From UBA5072 sp041737175 (GTDB lineage Bacteria > Bacteroidota > Bacteroidia > Bacteroidales > UBA10428), in contig JBGSSF010000008.1 of the NCBI GenBank assembly GCA_041737175.1, forward strand, positions 62,001 through 126,000: a DNA stretch of 64,000 nt. The letters run 5' to 3'. Below, piece after piece: positions 27,046 through 35,216 of this stretch. The notes under the pieces were generated by a model, which ran no database searches, was not told the origin of the DNA, and was given only the letters and a program-made list of their open reading frames with translations. Position numbers and translations under genes: made by a program. How positions within the stretch are numbered: position 1 is the first letter of the stretch; each line of letters starts with the position of its first letter.

Positions 27046-27564
27046 ATGTTCATTTTTTGGATCACATTTTTCTTTACGGACATAACATTTTCCTTATTTT
27101 TATAATAATAATACTTGTTTAGGTTATAGTTAGAATGCATACTACTGTTTTAAAGCAATGAATTAATCCATATTACCAGGTGTGGGGGGCAGAAAAGGCA
27201 GCACAAAGGAATTATTGTTAAGCTGCCTATGGTGAGTCATCATTACCGGAATGAAATGGAAGGAACTGGTGTGAATATGTGATTGAGGGGCACGAAGTGT
27301 GTAAAAAATAAAACAACCTCTTGCGTCTAACCACCCATAATTCCGTTTATATGCAATGGATAATCAATTAAGAATAATTGCCTGTCCTACGAAGATTTAC
27401 ACACATATCACAACCAAGGATTTAGAACAATTGGTTAGTCCTTTTGACAGGTTACACTTGGATGCCAAGTGAGAATCGCTTGAGTGAAGAAGCAGGTTGG
27501 GGAGGAAAATAATGAAATATTATAAAAGTTAATGCAAATTTAACAGCATTGCGTATAAACAATA
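27046..27564. other. Gene-poor, AT-rich spacer at the start of the accessory region
   Basis: No credible coding sequence is seen on either strand in this 519-bp stretch; all frames are interrupted at short intervals. The last ~20 bases (27545-27564, AGCATTGCGTATAAACAATA) resemble the right arm of the attC-like repeats found further on, just before the GTTGGAAAC that opens the first cassette-like unit. The remainder may be decayed cassette DNA. Confidence 0.5.
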
Positions 27565-27606
27565 GTTGGAAACAATGCAAAAACACACCAGATAAACATT
27601 TTTCTA

Positions 27607-27987
27607 ATGAAATTAACTGCACTTGATAATAAACTGAGACAATTGGCCAAATCACTTAATGGAGTGATTACGAAAGATGATACAAAAGGGATGCTTGTGC
27701 CTTCAGGATATGAGGAGAGAAGCATTAGTTGGAATAAGAATGGCTTTAACTATATGGTTCAAGTATTTCCTGAGATCAAAAAAGATTCTATTCAAAAGTG
27801 GATTTTTTGGGCGTGTTGTTTTTACGATACAGATAATAATCGCTTCTGGAGAAAGAAGACTCTAGTCGAAAGTCGGCAACAAGAAAAACTTATTTCAGAC
27901 TTCGATAAACTTTTTAGTGAGGCAGTTGACTTTCTTGAGAAGTTAACAATAGAAGATTTAGAATTTGCTGTCAGATTTAAAAATTAA
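27607..27987 (+). CDS. Small protein of unknown function in an attC-like cassette
   Basis: 126 residues, soluble and without signal peptide; I do not recognise the family. It begins 'MKLTALDNKLRQLAKSLNG', has a beta-rich aromatic centre ('ISWNKNGFNYMVQVFPEI', 'WIFWACCFYDTDNNRFWRKK') and ends in a helical region ('LISDFDKLFSEAVDFLEKL'). The gene fills a unit bordered by near-perfect 15-bp inverted repeats (27565-27579 and 27991-28005), the second being the left arm of an attC-like repeat that starts 10 bp after the stop. This arrangement is what is expected of a single-gene mobile cassette. Function cannot be inferred. Confidence 0.7.
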   Translation: MKLTALDNKLRQLAKSLNGVITKDDTKGMLVPSGYEERSISWNKNGFNYMVQVFPEIKKDSIQKWIFWACCFYDTDNNRFWRKKTLVESRQQEKLISDFDKLFSEAVDFLEKLTIEDLEFAVRFKN

Positions 27988-27996
27988 TAATGCACT

Positions 27997-28125
27997 GTTT
28001 CCAACAACGGGTATAATCCATTGCTGGTCGTGGGTTTACGAAGGTTGGCACACTTGGTTAACTTATTGTAACTCGATAACAAATCACCTGGACGACGCAA
28101 CGGGTCATATACGCGGACGTTAGGC
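27997..28125. repeat. attC-like imperfect palindrome, copy A
   Basis: The left arm begins GTTTCCAACAACGGGTATAA and the right arm reads GCAACGGGTCATATACGC, then GGACG and GTTAGGC. The arms are imperfectly complementary over ~23 bp, with an asymmetric bulge (2 nt on the left, 5 nt GGACG on the right) in the same place as in copies B and E. GTTAGGC at 28119-28125 fits the integron R' core GTTRRRY. The centre contains a spacer of roughly 80 bp. Confidence 0.65.
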
Positions 28126-28227
28126 GTCATGCTCAGAAAGAGTTTCCTGAGCCTATAAGAGATTAGCAGAATAAAAACAGGGAAGCCGAAAACTGAAAAG
28201 AGTAGGCAATTTTTTTAATCAAGTAAA

Positions 28228-28746
28228 ATGAAAAAACTATCGAAAATGAGACTAACATTTAACCTGCAGAAAATTCTATTATCTATTTCTATTCTATTTT
28301 TTACAGTATTCCTGACATCTTGTAAATCCAGATCAGATAATAATATTCATTCATCGAAAGGTAGCCCTGACAGTATAAGTTTAGCTCAAACGCAGAATGA
28401 TTCACAAGATTCCATAGTTCATTTTTTACTTGATGTGGCTGCCAAAGATTTTCATGGCCATCAACCTCCAGTTCCTTTGGGTTTTCGTAATGTTCAATTT
28501 AAATATTTAACAAAGCCCAATGAGGAAAAAACATATATAATTTGCGGACAATTTCTTAATAAGGATAACCAAAACAAAGAAGAATGGATTCATTTTGCAA
28601 CCATAAAAACAGATCCATATGAACAATGGTTGGGATCTAATGCTTTAGTTTACTGCCAAGATTCTAAAGAAATAACCTATACAAAAATTGATTTATCTAT
28701 TGCTTTGAAAAGCAGATATGACTCACTACAAAAATTAAGTAAATAA
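28228..28746 (+). CDS. Lipoprotein of unknown function in a cassette-like unit
   Basis: 172 residues. The N-terminus has a basic start, a hydrophobic core ('ILLSISILFFTVFLTSC') and a lipobox LTSC, so it is probably anchored in the outer or inner membrane. The mature part contains 'HFLLDVAAKDFHGHQPPVPLGFRNVQFKYL' and 'TYIICGQFLNKDNQNKEEWIHFATIKTDPYEQWLGSNALVYCQDS', which I do not recognise as a named family. It lies between attC-like copies A and B, with no neighbour in operon distance. Another start at 28246 (MRLTFN) is possible. Confidence 0.7.
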   Translation: MKKLSKMRLTFNLQKILLSISILFFTVFLTSCKSRSDNNIHSSKGSPDSISLAQTQNDSQDSIVHFLLDVAAKDFHGHQPPVPLGFRNVQFKYLTKPNEEKTYIICGQFLNKDNQNKEEWIHFATIKTDPYEQWLGSNALVYCQDSKEITYTKIDLSIALKSRYDSLQKLSK

Positions 28747-28788
28747 CGTATTTATCAACAATGACTCAGGAAAAATATTAGCACAAAC

Positions 28789-28951
28789 GCACAACAGCGT
28801 GCATAAGCCATTGCTGATAGCAGGTTTACTCCGCTTCGCTACGTTAGCTCCCTTCGGTCGGTTGCGTAAGTCAGCTCTCCTGGTTACCTTGTGGTAACAG
28901 GACAAAACAGCGCATTTGCAACGCAACGGCTCATATACGCGGGCGTTGTTG
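28789..28951. repeat. attC-like imperfect palindrome, copy B
   Basis: The left arm ACAACAGCGTGCATAAGCCA and the right arm GCAACGGCTCATATACGC plus GGGCGTTGTTG pair with the same asymmetric bulge as copy A. The centre includes GGTTTACTCCGCTTCGCTAC and an inner hairpin GGTTACC..GGTAAC. The copy begins about 40 bp after the lipoprotein stop. Confidence 0.65.
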
Positions 28952-28984
28952 TGAGATTTGAAAACAATAATTCAAATGCGATAA

Positions 28985-29038
28985 TTACTTTTTTTATTGA
29001 TATTATTAGTGATGTCATGTTCAAAAACGTAAGTAAAA
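28985..29038 (+). pseudogene. Remnant of a lipoprotein signal peptide
   Basis: In one frame the sequence reads LLFLLILLVMSCSKT followed by a stop at 29036-29038. This is a typical signal peptide with lipobox VMSC, but it has no ATG immediately upstream and no continuing reading frame. It looks like the start of a decayed cassette gene lying directly after repeat copy B. Confidence 0.4.
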
Positions 29039-29096
29039 GAAGATGAATACAATACTGTAATAATAATGAGCTAAGTGAATCAAAACTAACATAAAT

Positions 29097-31232
29097 ATGT
29101 CAACTAACTCTATTTCTGAGTTTTATCGCCGAATATTTTCATTTCGATCTGCATGCTGCATTTTGACATTTCTGATCGGCCAATTTAATTTGGTTTTTAC
29201 CCAAAATACAAACATAGTGATTGACGACAATTTTGCGTCCCTGGGTAAAAACTGGAAAGAAATAAAGCTGAACAGCGCTACTGATGGCAAATTTGAAATC
29301 GGAAATCATTCACTTTCAGTTACAAATACCTCGAAAGTTGGATTCTATGGTTTGTACAATTTGAAATCATTTTCGGGGAATTTCTATGCAGAAGCTGAAT
29401 TTACCGAGGACGACGTAATAGGCTTGGTTTTGACTGCAAATAAAAACGGAGTCCCTGATACATCTAATTATACAATGATTGCCGTTTCGAACCGTTCGGG
29501 AATAATCCATATCAATCAATACGACAGGCAAAACAATTTTGAAAATATCCACGATCCGAAAAAAGTCATTAATCCTTTGCGCTACGAGGCCAAACTCGAT
29601 AGTATGACATTTTCGGTTCCTTATCGCTCTACCAATAAAAAAATCAGGATCTTACACGAATCTCTATCGAATACTTTTCATTTTTATTATGGAACACACC
29701 TGACAAAATGGGGTATAAACTCTGATGACTGGATGGAAGTTGCCCCGCAGTACAGTTGGCTTTCCCCTGATCAACAGTACTTTGTAGCTTTGGTTGGTCA
29801 GGTGCCCGAACACCAGAAGTTCAAAGCTGCCGTTTTTAAACACATCAGGGTTATTCAAACACCAACTGAAGATCAGGATGATAACACCACCGGTTTTAAA
29901 GCGGCAAAAAGAAACTTCACGTGGTCAGGTTTTGAAGGAGATGCTACGGTGGTCTCCTTTGGCAAAGAATTCGGGTACGACAAAAATATCAAATTCGTGT
30001 TTTGGGACCGGGCCAACAATGCACCTGCCTGGCGGTTAACCAACCAGTTCATGCTGAATTTTGAGTTTTTCGAAGGCGGCGACTCCCTTTATCCAGGCTG
30101 CCACGAAGCAATGTCTGATCGCCAGCGGCATGGTCAAACGATTACCATTATCGAGGACAATGCTGTAAGAAAAATTATTCACTGGCACGGAATTCCTTTA
30201 AATCCTAATTACAATTTCACTGGTGAAAATCTGAAAGGTAAACAGTTACCATATTTTGATGAATACTGGACCTTTTACCCTGATGGTACAGGAACGCGAC
30301 AATTATTTGATACACCCAATCTCGATGTTAACCATCGCCGAAGTTGGGGTCCGGAAGTGATTGAACCATTGCCTCTTGGCGGTTCTCTGGTTGAAGCTGG
30401 CGATTTGTGCAACTCCCCTGCTTTGTCCGTTTTCAACATGACTGATCCCGTGAAAGTTTTCCTTCCTCAACCAACAAACAACCAATACGTTAAAGATTCA
30501 TGGGGTTGGAAACAAATTGTATTCGATTGCCATTTTAAAAACATGCCGGATTTTTATATTGTATATAGCCAGGATGAAGCGTATCCGGAAACATGGACAG
30601 GAATAAAGATAGAAACCCAGATTGGCTGGCACAATACCACCTGGAATTTTTCTCATTGGCCTGTAGGTCGCGAACCGTACGGTCAAAATGCCGAAGATTG
30701 GGGAAAAACATCGCGTTCGTATGCATCAAATAAAAATGAGGTAACACATACTTCCTTGGCAAGTGCCGGTTTTTATGGTAGTTTGGGAGTTGATTTTAAG
30801 GATAGCTTCCTGATTGATTCAACCGGTCGCAAATATCGCCGACATGTGATGCTGGTCGGCGTTTCGGAAGCATATAATTATGACGAGATTAAAAATCAGA
30901 TACAAACATGGCTTGATCCGGGGAAGATCACAATGTTTGACAATAATTATGAATATGTAAAGACTGACCGGATTTACCGCTCAATAATAATTAAATCAAA
31001 CAGTAACAATACAGAATGCAAATTCAGCATCAACCCGAACAAAACGATCGTGAATCCGACATTCACAATTGAAAACTGGAAAGGTGATGACAAGGTGGAA
31101 GTATTATTTAACGGAAGAAAAGTCGATTTTCAAACAGCCAAAGAAGGAAACTCTCTTCTGGTTTGGATTCCGGCAACTATAAAGCAGGAAATAAATGTTG
31201 TAATTCGATCTTTAAATAAACACAAGCAATAA
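29097..31232 (+). CDS. Large secreted beta-rich protein, possibly polysaccharide-active
   Basis: 711 residues with an N-terminal signal region (hydrophobic 'ACCILTFLIGQFNLVFTQ'). Residues ~37-255 look like a concanavalin/LamG-type jelly roll ('IVIDDNFASLGKNWKEIKLN', 'FYAEAEFTEDDVIGLVLTANKNG', 'FHFYYGTHLTKWG'). Residues ~270-640 form a second Trp/Tyr-rich region ('FVFWDRANNAPAWRLTNQFMLNFEFFEGGD', 'DEYWTFYPDGTGTRQLFDTP', 'GWHNTTWNFSHWPVGREPYG'), suggestive of a beta-sandwich carbohydrate-active enzyme, but I recognise no catalytic signature. It precedes a GH30-like gene by 112 bp on the same strand, so the two probably act on one glycan. No CAZy family is assigned. Confidence 0.65.
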   Translation: MSTNSISEFYRRIFSFRSACCILTFLIGQFNLVFTQNTNIVIDDNFASLGKNWKEIKLNSATDGKFEIGNHSLSVTNTSKVGFYGLYNLKSFSGNFYAEAEFTEDDVIGLVLTANKNGVPDTSNYTMIAVSNRSGIIHINQYDRQNNFENIHDPKKVINPLRYEAKLDSMTFSVPYRSTNKKIRILHESLSNTFHFYYGTHLTKWGINSDDWMEVAPQYSWLSPDQQYFVALVGQVPEHQKFKAAVFKHIRVIQTPTEDQDDNTTGFKAAKRNFTWSGFEGDATVVSFGKEFGYDKNIKFVFWDRANNAPAWRLTNQFMLNFEFFEGGDSLYPGCHEAMSDRQRHGQTITIIEDNAVRKIIHWHGIPLNPNYNFTGENLKGKQLPYFDEYWTFYPDGTGTRQLFDTPNLDVNHRRSWGPEVIEPLPLGGSLVEAGDLCNSPALSVFNMTDPVKVFLPQPTNNQYVKDSWGWKQIVFDCHFKNMPDFYIVYSQDEAYPETWTGIKIETQIGWHNTTWNFSHWPVGREPYGQNAEDWGKTSRSYASNKNEVTHTSLASAGFYGSLGVDFKDSFLIDSTGRKYRRHVMLVGVSEAYNYDEIKNQIQTWLDPGKITMFDNNYEYVKTDRIYRSIIIKSNSNNTECKFSINPNKTIVNPTFTIENWKGDDKVEVLFNGRKVDFQTAKEGNSLLVWIPATIKQEINVVIRSLNKHKQ

Positions 31233-31344
31233 AATCCTATGAAAAAGATCCTGTGAAAGAAAATATTCAGCATTCAGTTTTTATACTTGCTCCTATGAAA
31301 TTGGATACATGATAAATTACTACTAACTCTTTAATTACAGCAAA

Positions 31345-33432
31345 ATGAATTCAAGACTATTCCACAGCCCTTTAAGTTTTTTCATAAGAAAACTGTTCCT
31401 GATAACAAGCTTAATTCTTTTTATTTCTCTTCCAAAAAGTTATTCTCAAGTTGAAATAATGCCCTGGGGTAACATAAGAAGCTTCCACGTTGATGGAGAA
31501 AAATTGAACTTCGAAACTTCTCTTCGCTCTGTTTATGAAGACTGGAGCGGATGTATCTCATCAGAAAGGTGTAACTGGCAAGGTAGCCAGACTTATTCAG
31601 TAGCTGGAAATGTTACTAAAATGTCGCACTTCCTGCAGGCTCTTCCGTTAAATTACGCAGTTACTTTTACAGAAACAGGACAGAATAGTGTAAAAATTGA
31701 TTTGTCAATCAATGCCACCGCAGATATAAGCCAGGCTGGAACTTATTTCTGTGTTGAAATACCTGGCAGCGAGTTTATCGATGGAACTCTCGATATCTAT
31801 GCCGGTAAGACCAAAAATGGTTCAGTGACACTAAAATCGGCAATCCCCGATGGCAGAACCGAATATATTAAAGCAAAAGGCAATAGAATTATTGTAAAAA
31901 CAGCTTTAAGAGAATATGAAGTTATTGCCGGCAATAATACCGAGATATTTGTAAAACAAAATTTCATTGATCGTCCCGGCTATTTGAACGACCCGCTGCC
32001 AGTTAAAAAATTTGTCGCTTCTGATCCAAACAGACCCATTGCCGACTATCAGATATACTTTACCCTTATTGACGGGAAAGCAGAAAATGGGATTCAGAAA
32101 AAAGCTGAATATACTATCAATGTAAAGGGCAATGTTGATAAAGAAGATGTGAGGATCAGCATTGATCCGTCCAAACCCGGAAGACCGTTTAAAGGAGTAG
32201 GCAGCAATTATCGTGTATATGATCTTGAAAGAGATTCAGCGGTTATTCTTTATTGTCTGGACAGTATCCGGGTTGCATGGGGGCGAATTGCTTTTGACTG
32301 GAAAGAATGGCAACCCAAAGAAAAAGACAATCCGCTGGTAAATGCCAGGGCAGGGAAATTATCAGAAGGATTCTACGACCAGATAGAGATGGCACGAATC
32401 TTGGCTAAGCGTCATATACCCATGATAGTGACCATCTGGTCCCCGCCGGTTTGGGCAATCGATTCCACCAGGCATAACAGACAAGGATTGGAGCATGATG
32501 CTAAGATTTCGCTCGACAGCAAAAAGATTGATGAAATGTGCAAATCGATTGCTGCATTTATCGAATACCTAAAAACCGATTACGGAATTGAAATTCCATT
32601 GTTCAGCTTCAACGAAGTCGACTATGGGGTAATGGTGTATCATACACCCGAAGAACATGCATTTTATGTAAAGGCAATCGGCAAACATTTTGCATCACGA
32701 GGATTGATGACCAAAATATTGTTGGGCGACACCGGTGCCTGTACGGTAAGATCGAACCAAATTGTGATTCCGGCCGTGAATGATTCAACCATCCATAAGT
32801 ATATTGGGGCCGTTGGTTTTCACACCTGGCATGGGTGCACACCTGCCGACCTGAAGGCCTGGTTGTTATCGGCACAAAAATTAAACGTCCCTCTGATGGT
32901 TGTCGAGGGTGGTCCTAATTCAGCCGAGCACCGTTATCCCATGCATTTTCTCGATAAATGGTTTCAATTGTCAGAAATTGATCTGTACATTAAAATATGC
33001 AGGGAGGCCCAGGTAGCCACCATTATGGAATGGCAATTGACTCCCGATTATTCAGTTTTGGCCGGAAATGGTCTGTATGGCGATAAAGGCCCGTTACGTC
33101 CTACACAAAGATTCTGGAATCTGAAGCAACTGGGTTCAACCCCTGAAGGTTCGTTTGCTATTCCAGTGGATGTTGCAGGACCAAATGTAACAGCTGCCGC
33201 TTTTGCTGATATTTTAAATGGATTATATACAATTCATATCGTAAACAACAGTGGAGAACGCAAAGCTATTATAAGCAATATACCCGCTGACATTAAAGAG
33301 CTCAATGTTTATAAAACAGACTTTTCTAGGGGTATGCAAGCTGCCGGAAAGGTACAGGTGAAAAATGGTGCTGCCGAAGTAGTTATGGAATCGGCTTGCT
33401 ATACTACCTTAACTAACGCCATCTTCAAATAG
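31345..33432 (+). CDS. Secreted GH30-like (clan GH-A) glycoside hydrolase
   Basis: 695 residues with a signal peptide to about residue 35 (SYSQ). Residues 36-260 are an N-terminal beta-rich domain. From ~270 a TIM barrel begins ('RISIDPSKPGRPFKGVGSNYRV'), with the acid/base Glu424 in 'FSFNEVDYG' and the nucleophile Glu521 in 'LMVVEGGPNS', the strand-4 and strand-7 glutamates of clan GH-A. 'GAVGFHTWHGCTPADLKAW' and the C-terminal small beta domain ('GLYTIHIVNNSGERKAIISN') are like GH30. The substrate is unknown; GH30 members act on xylans, beta-glucosides, beta-1,6-glucans or fucosides. It lies between attC-like copies B and C with the 711-residue protein gene. Confidence 0.75.
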   Translation: MNSRLFHSPLSFFIRKLFLITSLILFISLPKSYSQVEIMPWGNIRSFHVDGEKLNFETSLRSVYEDWSGCISSERCNWQGSQTYSVAGNVTKMSHFLQALPLNYAVTFTETGQNSVKIDLSINATADISQAGTYFCVEIPGSEFIDGTLDIYAGKTKNGSVTLKSAIPDGRTEYIKAKGNRIIVKTALREYEVIAGNNTEIFVKQNFIDRPGYLNDPLPVKKFVASDPNRPIADYQIYFTLIDGKAENGIQKKAEYTINVKGNVDKEDVRISIDPSKPGRPFKGVGSNYRVYDLERDSAVILYCLDSIRVAWGRIAFDWKEWQPKEKDNPLVNARAGKLSEGFYDQIEMARILAKRHIPMIVTIWSPPVWAIDSTRHNRQGLEHDAKISLDSKKIDEMCKSIAAFIEYLKTDYGIEIPLFSFNEVDYGVMVYHTPEEHAFYVKAIGKHFASRGLMTKILLGDTGACTVRSNQIVIPAVNDSTIHKYIGAVGFHTWHGCTPADLKAWLLSAQKLNVPLMVVEGGPNSAEHRYPMHFLDKWFQLSEIDLYIKICREAQVATIMEWQLTPDYSVLAGNGLYGDKGPLRPTQRFWNLKQLGSTPEGSFAIPVDVAGPNVTAAAFADILNGLYTIHIVNNSGERKAIISNIPADIKELNVYKTDFSRGMQAAGKVQVKNGAAEVVMESACYTTLTNAIFK

Positions 33433-33447
33433 TGTATGTATTTTGGT

Positions 33448-33530
33448 GGCAACTCGATCACAAATCGCCTTGACTGCGCAACAGCTTCCCGATTCATCGG
33501 GACAGGCTATAGATGCGGGCGGCGTTACCA
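33448..33530. repeat. attC-like repeat, copy C (right half only)
   Basis: This copy matches the inner and right part of copy A (AACTCGATCACAAATCGCC...TGCGCAAC), then has an inserted palindrome part GATTCATCGGGACAGG and ends CTATAGATGCGGGCGGCGTTACCA. The left arm is missing, so this site is truncated. It starts 16 bp after the GH30-like stop. Confidence 0.55.
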
Positions 33531-33613
33531 GTCATTCAAGAAAGGATAATGATGTCAATAAAGTTCATTTAAAGTGTAAAATATTGAGTATGTAACAACC
33601 AAAAATATAAACT

Positions 33614-34513
33614 GTGAGAAATTCGGATGGAAAGTATTTCATTTTTCTATTGTTAGGACTTTTGATAAGTCTTACAAATTGTTCAAAACAGCGTCCTGCC
33701 AATACAACCAGAAATGTCATCGATATAGACGGGAGAAGTAGAACATATTTACTCCATTTGCCTAATAATCTTAAAAACAATGCTCCATTAGTATTTGTGA
33801 TTCATGGTTATGGTGACTCTTCGAAAGGCATACGAAAGTTCACTAAAATGGACTCGATTGCTGATAAATATGGTTTTGCTGTATGCTACCCCGAAGCCAC
33901 TTTGGGTGCCGATAGTCTTCGGTCATGGAATGTAGGTTATTCTAACTATGGGATTGACGATATTGGTTTTATAAGTGCCTTGGCGTCCTTTTTACAAAAG
34001 AAGCATAAGTTAAGTGTTAAAAATACGTTTTGCACGGGTATGTCGAATGGTGGTGATATGACTATACAAATGGCTTGCTTAAAACCTGAGCTGTTTAGGG
34101 CTGTTTCTCCCGATGTGAGTTGCCTGATGTACTGGCTGTACGATTCATGCAAAATAAAAAATATCGCCCCAATTTTTATGATTAACGGCACCGATGATAG
34201 GACTACTTTATGGGAGGGTGAAAAAGACTATCCGGCCATTGGAGCGAATGGTTATATGGGTACCCGCCAAATGGTAAACATATTTGTTGGTTTAAATGAA
34301 TGTACGCTGGTTAAAATAGATACTTTACCTGATATTAATAAAGGCGACAGCAGTTTTGTTGTTCGTGAGAAACATTTCAACTGTGCAAATAATACCCAAA
34401 TTTGGTTTTATTCAATTGTTGGCGGAGGTCATGACTGGCCTGGAGTCCAGGGTAATATGGATTTCTTCGCCAGTGAAGAGATTTGGTTATTTTTCGAACA
34501 GTATGTTGATTAG
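33614..34513 (+). CDS. Esterase lipoprotein, PHB-depolymerase/feruloyl-esterase (LpqC-like) family
   Basis: 299 residues starting at GTG (an in-frame stop lies at 33608-33610, so it cannot extend). The signal peptide ends at a lipobox LTNC (Cys23). The alpha/beta hydrolase shows an oxyanion region 'VFVIHGYGDSS', nucleophile Ser144 in 'GMSNGGD', a candidate Asp at 194-195 ('NGTDDRT') and catalytic His273 in 'GGGHDWPG'. The family cleaves ester bonds, for instance feruloyl or acetyl groups on plant polysaccharides, or polyesters. It is a single-gene unit between attC-like copies C and D. A related esterase starts at 63789. Confidence 0.83.
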   Translation: MRNSDGKYFIFLLLGLLISLTNCSKQRPANTTRNVIDIDGRSRTYLLHLPNNLKNNAPLVFVIHGYGDSSKGIRKFTKMDSIADKYGFAVCYPEATLGADSLRSWNVGYSNYGIDDIGFISALASFLQKKHKLSVKNTFCTGMSNGGDMTIQMACLKPELFRAVSPDVSCLMYWLYDSCKIKNIAPIFMINGTDDRTTLWEGEKDYPAIGANGYMGTRQMVNIFVGLNECTLVKIDTLPDINKGDSSFVVREKHFNCANNTQIWFYSIVGGGHDWPGVQGNMDFFASEEIWLFFEQYVD

Positions 34514-34590
34514 CTTTATTTATCTTGAACGCAGACGTGAACTAGATTTAAAAAAATAAGAAACACTGATTGGTAAGGATATTAAACGGA

Positions 34591-34640
34591 CTACCAACAG
34601 CGTGCTTAAGCCATTGCTGGCAGAGGGTTTGCGGCAAGCA
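34591..34640. repeat. attC-like repeat, copy D (left half only)
   Basis: ACTACCAACAGCGTGCTTAAGCCATTGCTGGCAGAGGGTTTGCGG closely matches the left arm and adjacent centre of copy B (CAACAGCGTGCATAAGCCATTGCTGATAGCAGG). No right arm follows, so the site is incomplete. Confidence 0.55.
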
Positions 34641-34708
34641 TAAAATGAACATTTTCTCAATGAAATATTTTATTACTGGTAGAATAATAGCATAAAACGA
34701 ATCTTAGC

Positions 34709-35104
34709 ATGAAACATATAGCGAAATCAATCAGGGCTTTTATTGGAGCCAAGAATTTTGAGGAGTCCAGGTTTTTTTATAAGGAATTAGGATTTGAAGA
34801 ATCACAAATATCAGGAAATTTGTCATATTTCAAGGTTACTGATAGGCTCGGGTTTTATTTACAAGATGCCTATGTTAAAGATTGGATAGATAATTCAATG
34901 ATATTTCTTGAGGTCGATGATGTACAAAGATATTGGGCTGAATTAGAAAGTTTAGATCTGCATCGAAAGTACAAAAAAGTTAAGTTGACTTCAATTAGAG
35001 AAGAAACATGGGGCAGAGAATGTTTTATGCACGACCCATCTGGAGTACTCTGGCATTTTGGTGAGTTCTATTCAATAAATGCTAGTCGCCAACAGCATGT
35101 ATAG
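34709..35104 (+). CDS. VOC (glyoxalase/bleomycin-resistance) superfamily protein
   Basis: 131 residues, cytosolic. The paired beta-alpha-beta-beta-beta pattern is visible: 'AKSIRAFIGAKNFEESRFFYKELGFEE...LSYFKV' and 'NSMIFLEVDDVQRYWAELESL...ECFMHDPSGVLWHFGEF'. The final 'HDPSGVLWHFGE' is the usual end of the VOC fold. The metal-ligand set is incomplete to my eye, so it may bind a ligand rather than catalyse. The last codons and stop (TAG at 35102-35104) lie inside the left stem of attC-like copy E, which is common for cassette genes. Confidence 0.8.
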   Translation: MKHIAKSIRAFIGAKNFEESRFFYKELGFEESQISGNLSYFKVTDRLGFYLQDAYVKDWIDNSMIFLEVDDVQRYWAELESLDLHRKYKKVKLTSIREETWGRECFMHDPSGVLWHFGEFYSINASRQQHV

Positions 35105-35150
35105 CCTGTCCCGATGAATCGGGACAGGCTATACATGCGGACATTGGAGG
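35088..35150. repeat. attC-like palindrome, copy E (complete, short form)
   Basis: A perfect 21-bp stem (35095-35115 with 35118-35138, 2-nt loop) is flanked by CCAA and TTGG that also pair. Between them is the asymmetric bulge, CA on the left and GGACA on the right, seen in the other copies. The stem includes the palindrome CCTGTCCCGAT..ATCGGGACAGG shared with copy C. The unit fits a folded attC-like hairpin with paired outer box, unpaired spacer and paired inner box. Confidence 0.7.
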
Positions 35151-35216
35151 TTAGCATAAAACAAGACAATAGAGTGTTTAATTTTGGTTTCTATTTGACC
35201 TAATATGAACTAATAA

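Noticed and set aside
27170..27500. Group II intron or transposon remnant after the GH53 gene
   Set aside because: Some short stretches looked suggestive, but no reverse transcriptase, transposase fragment or domain V-like hairpin could be supported.
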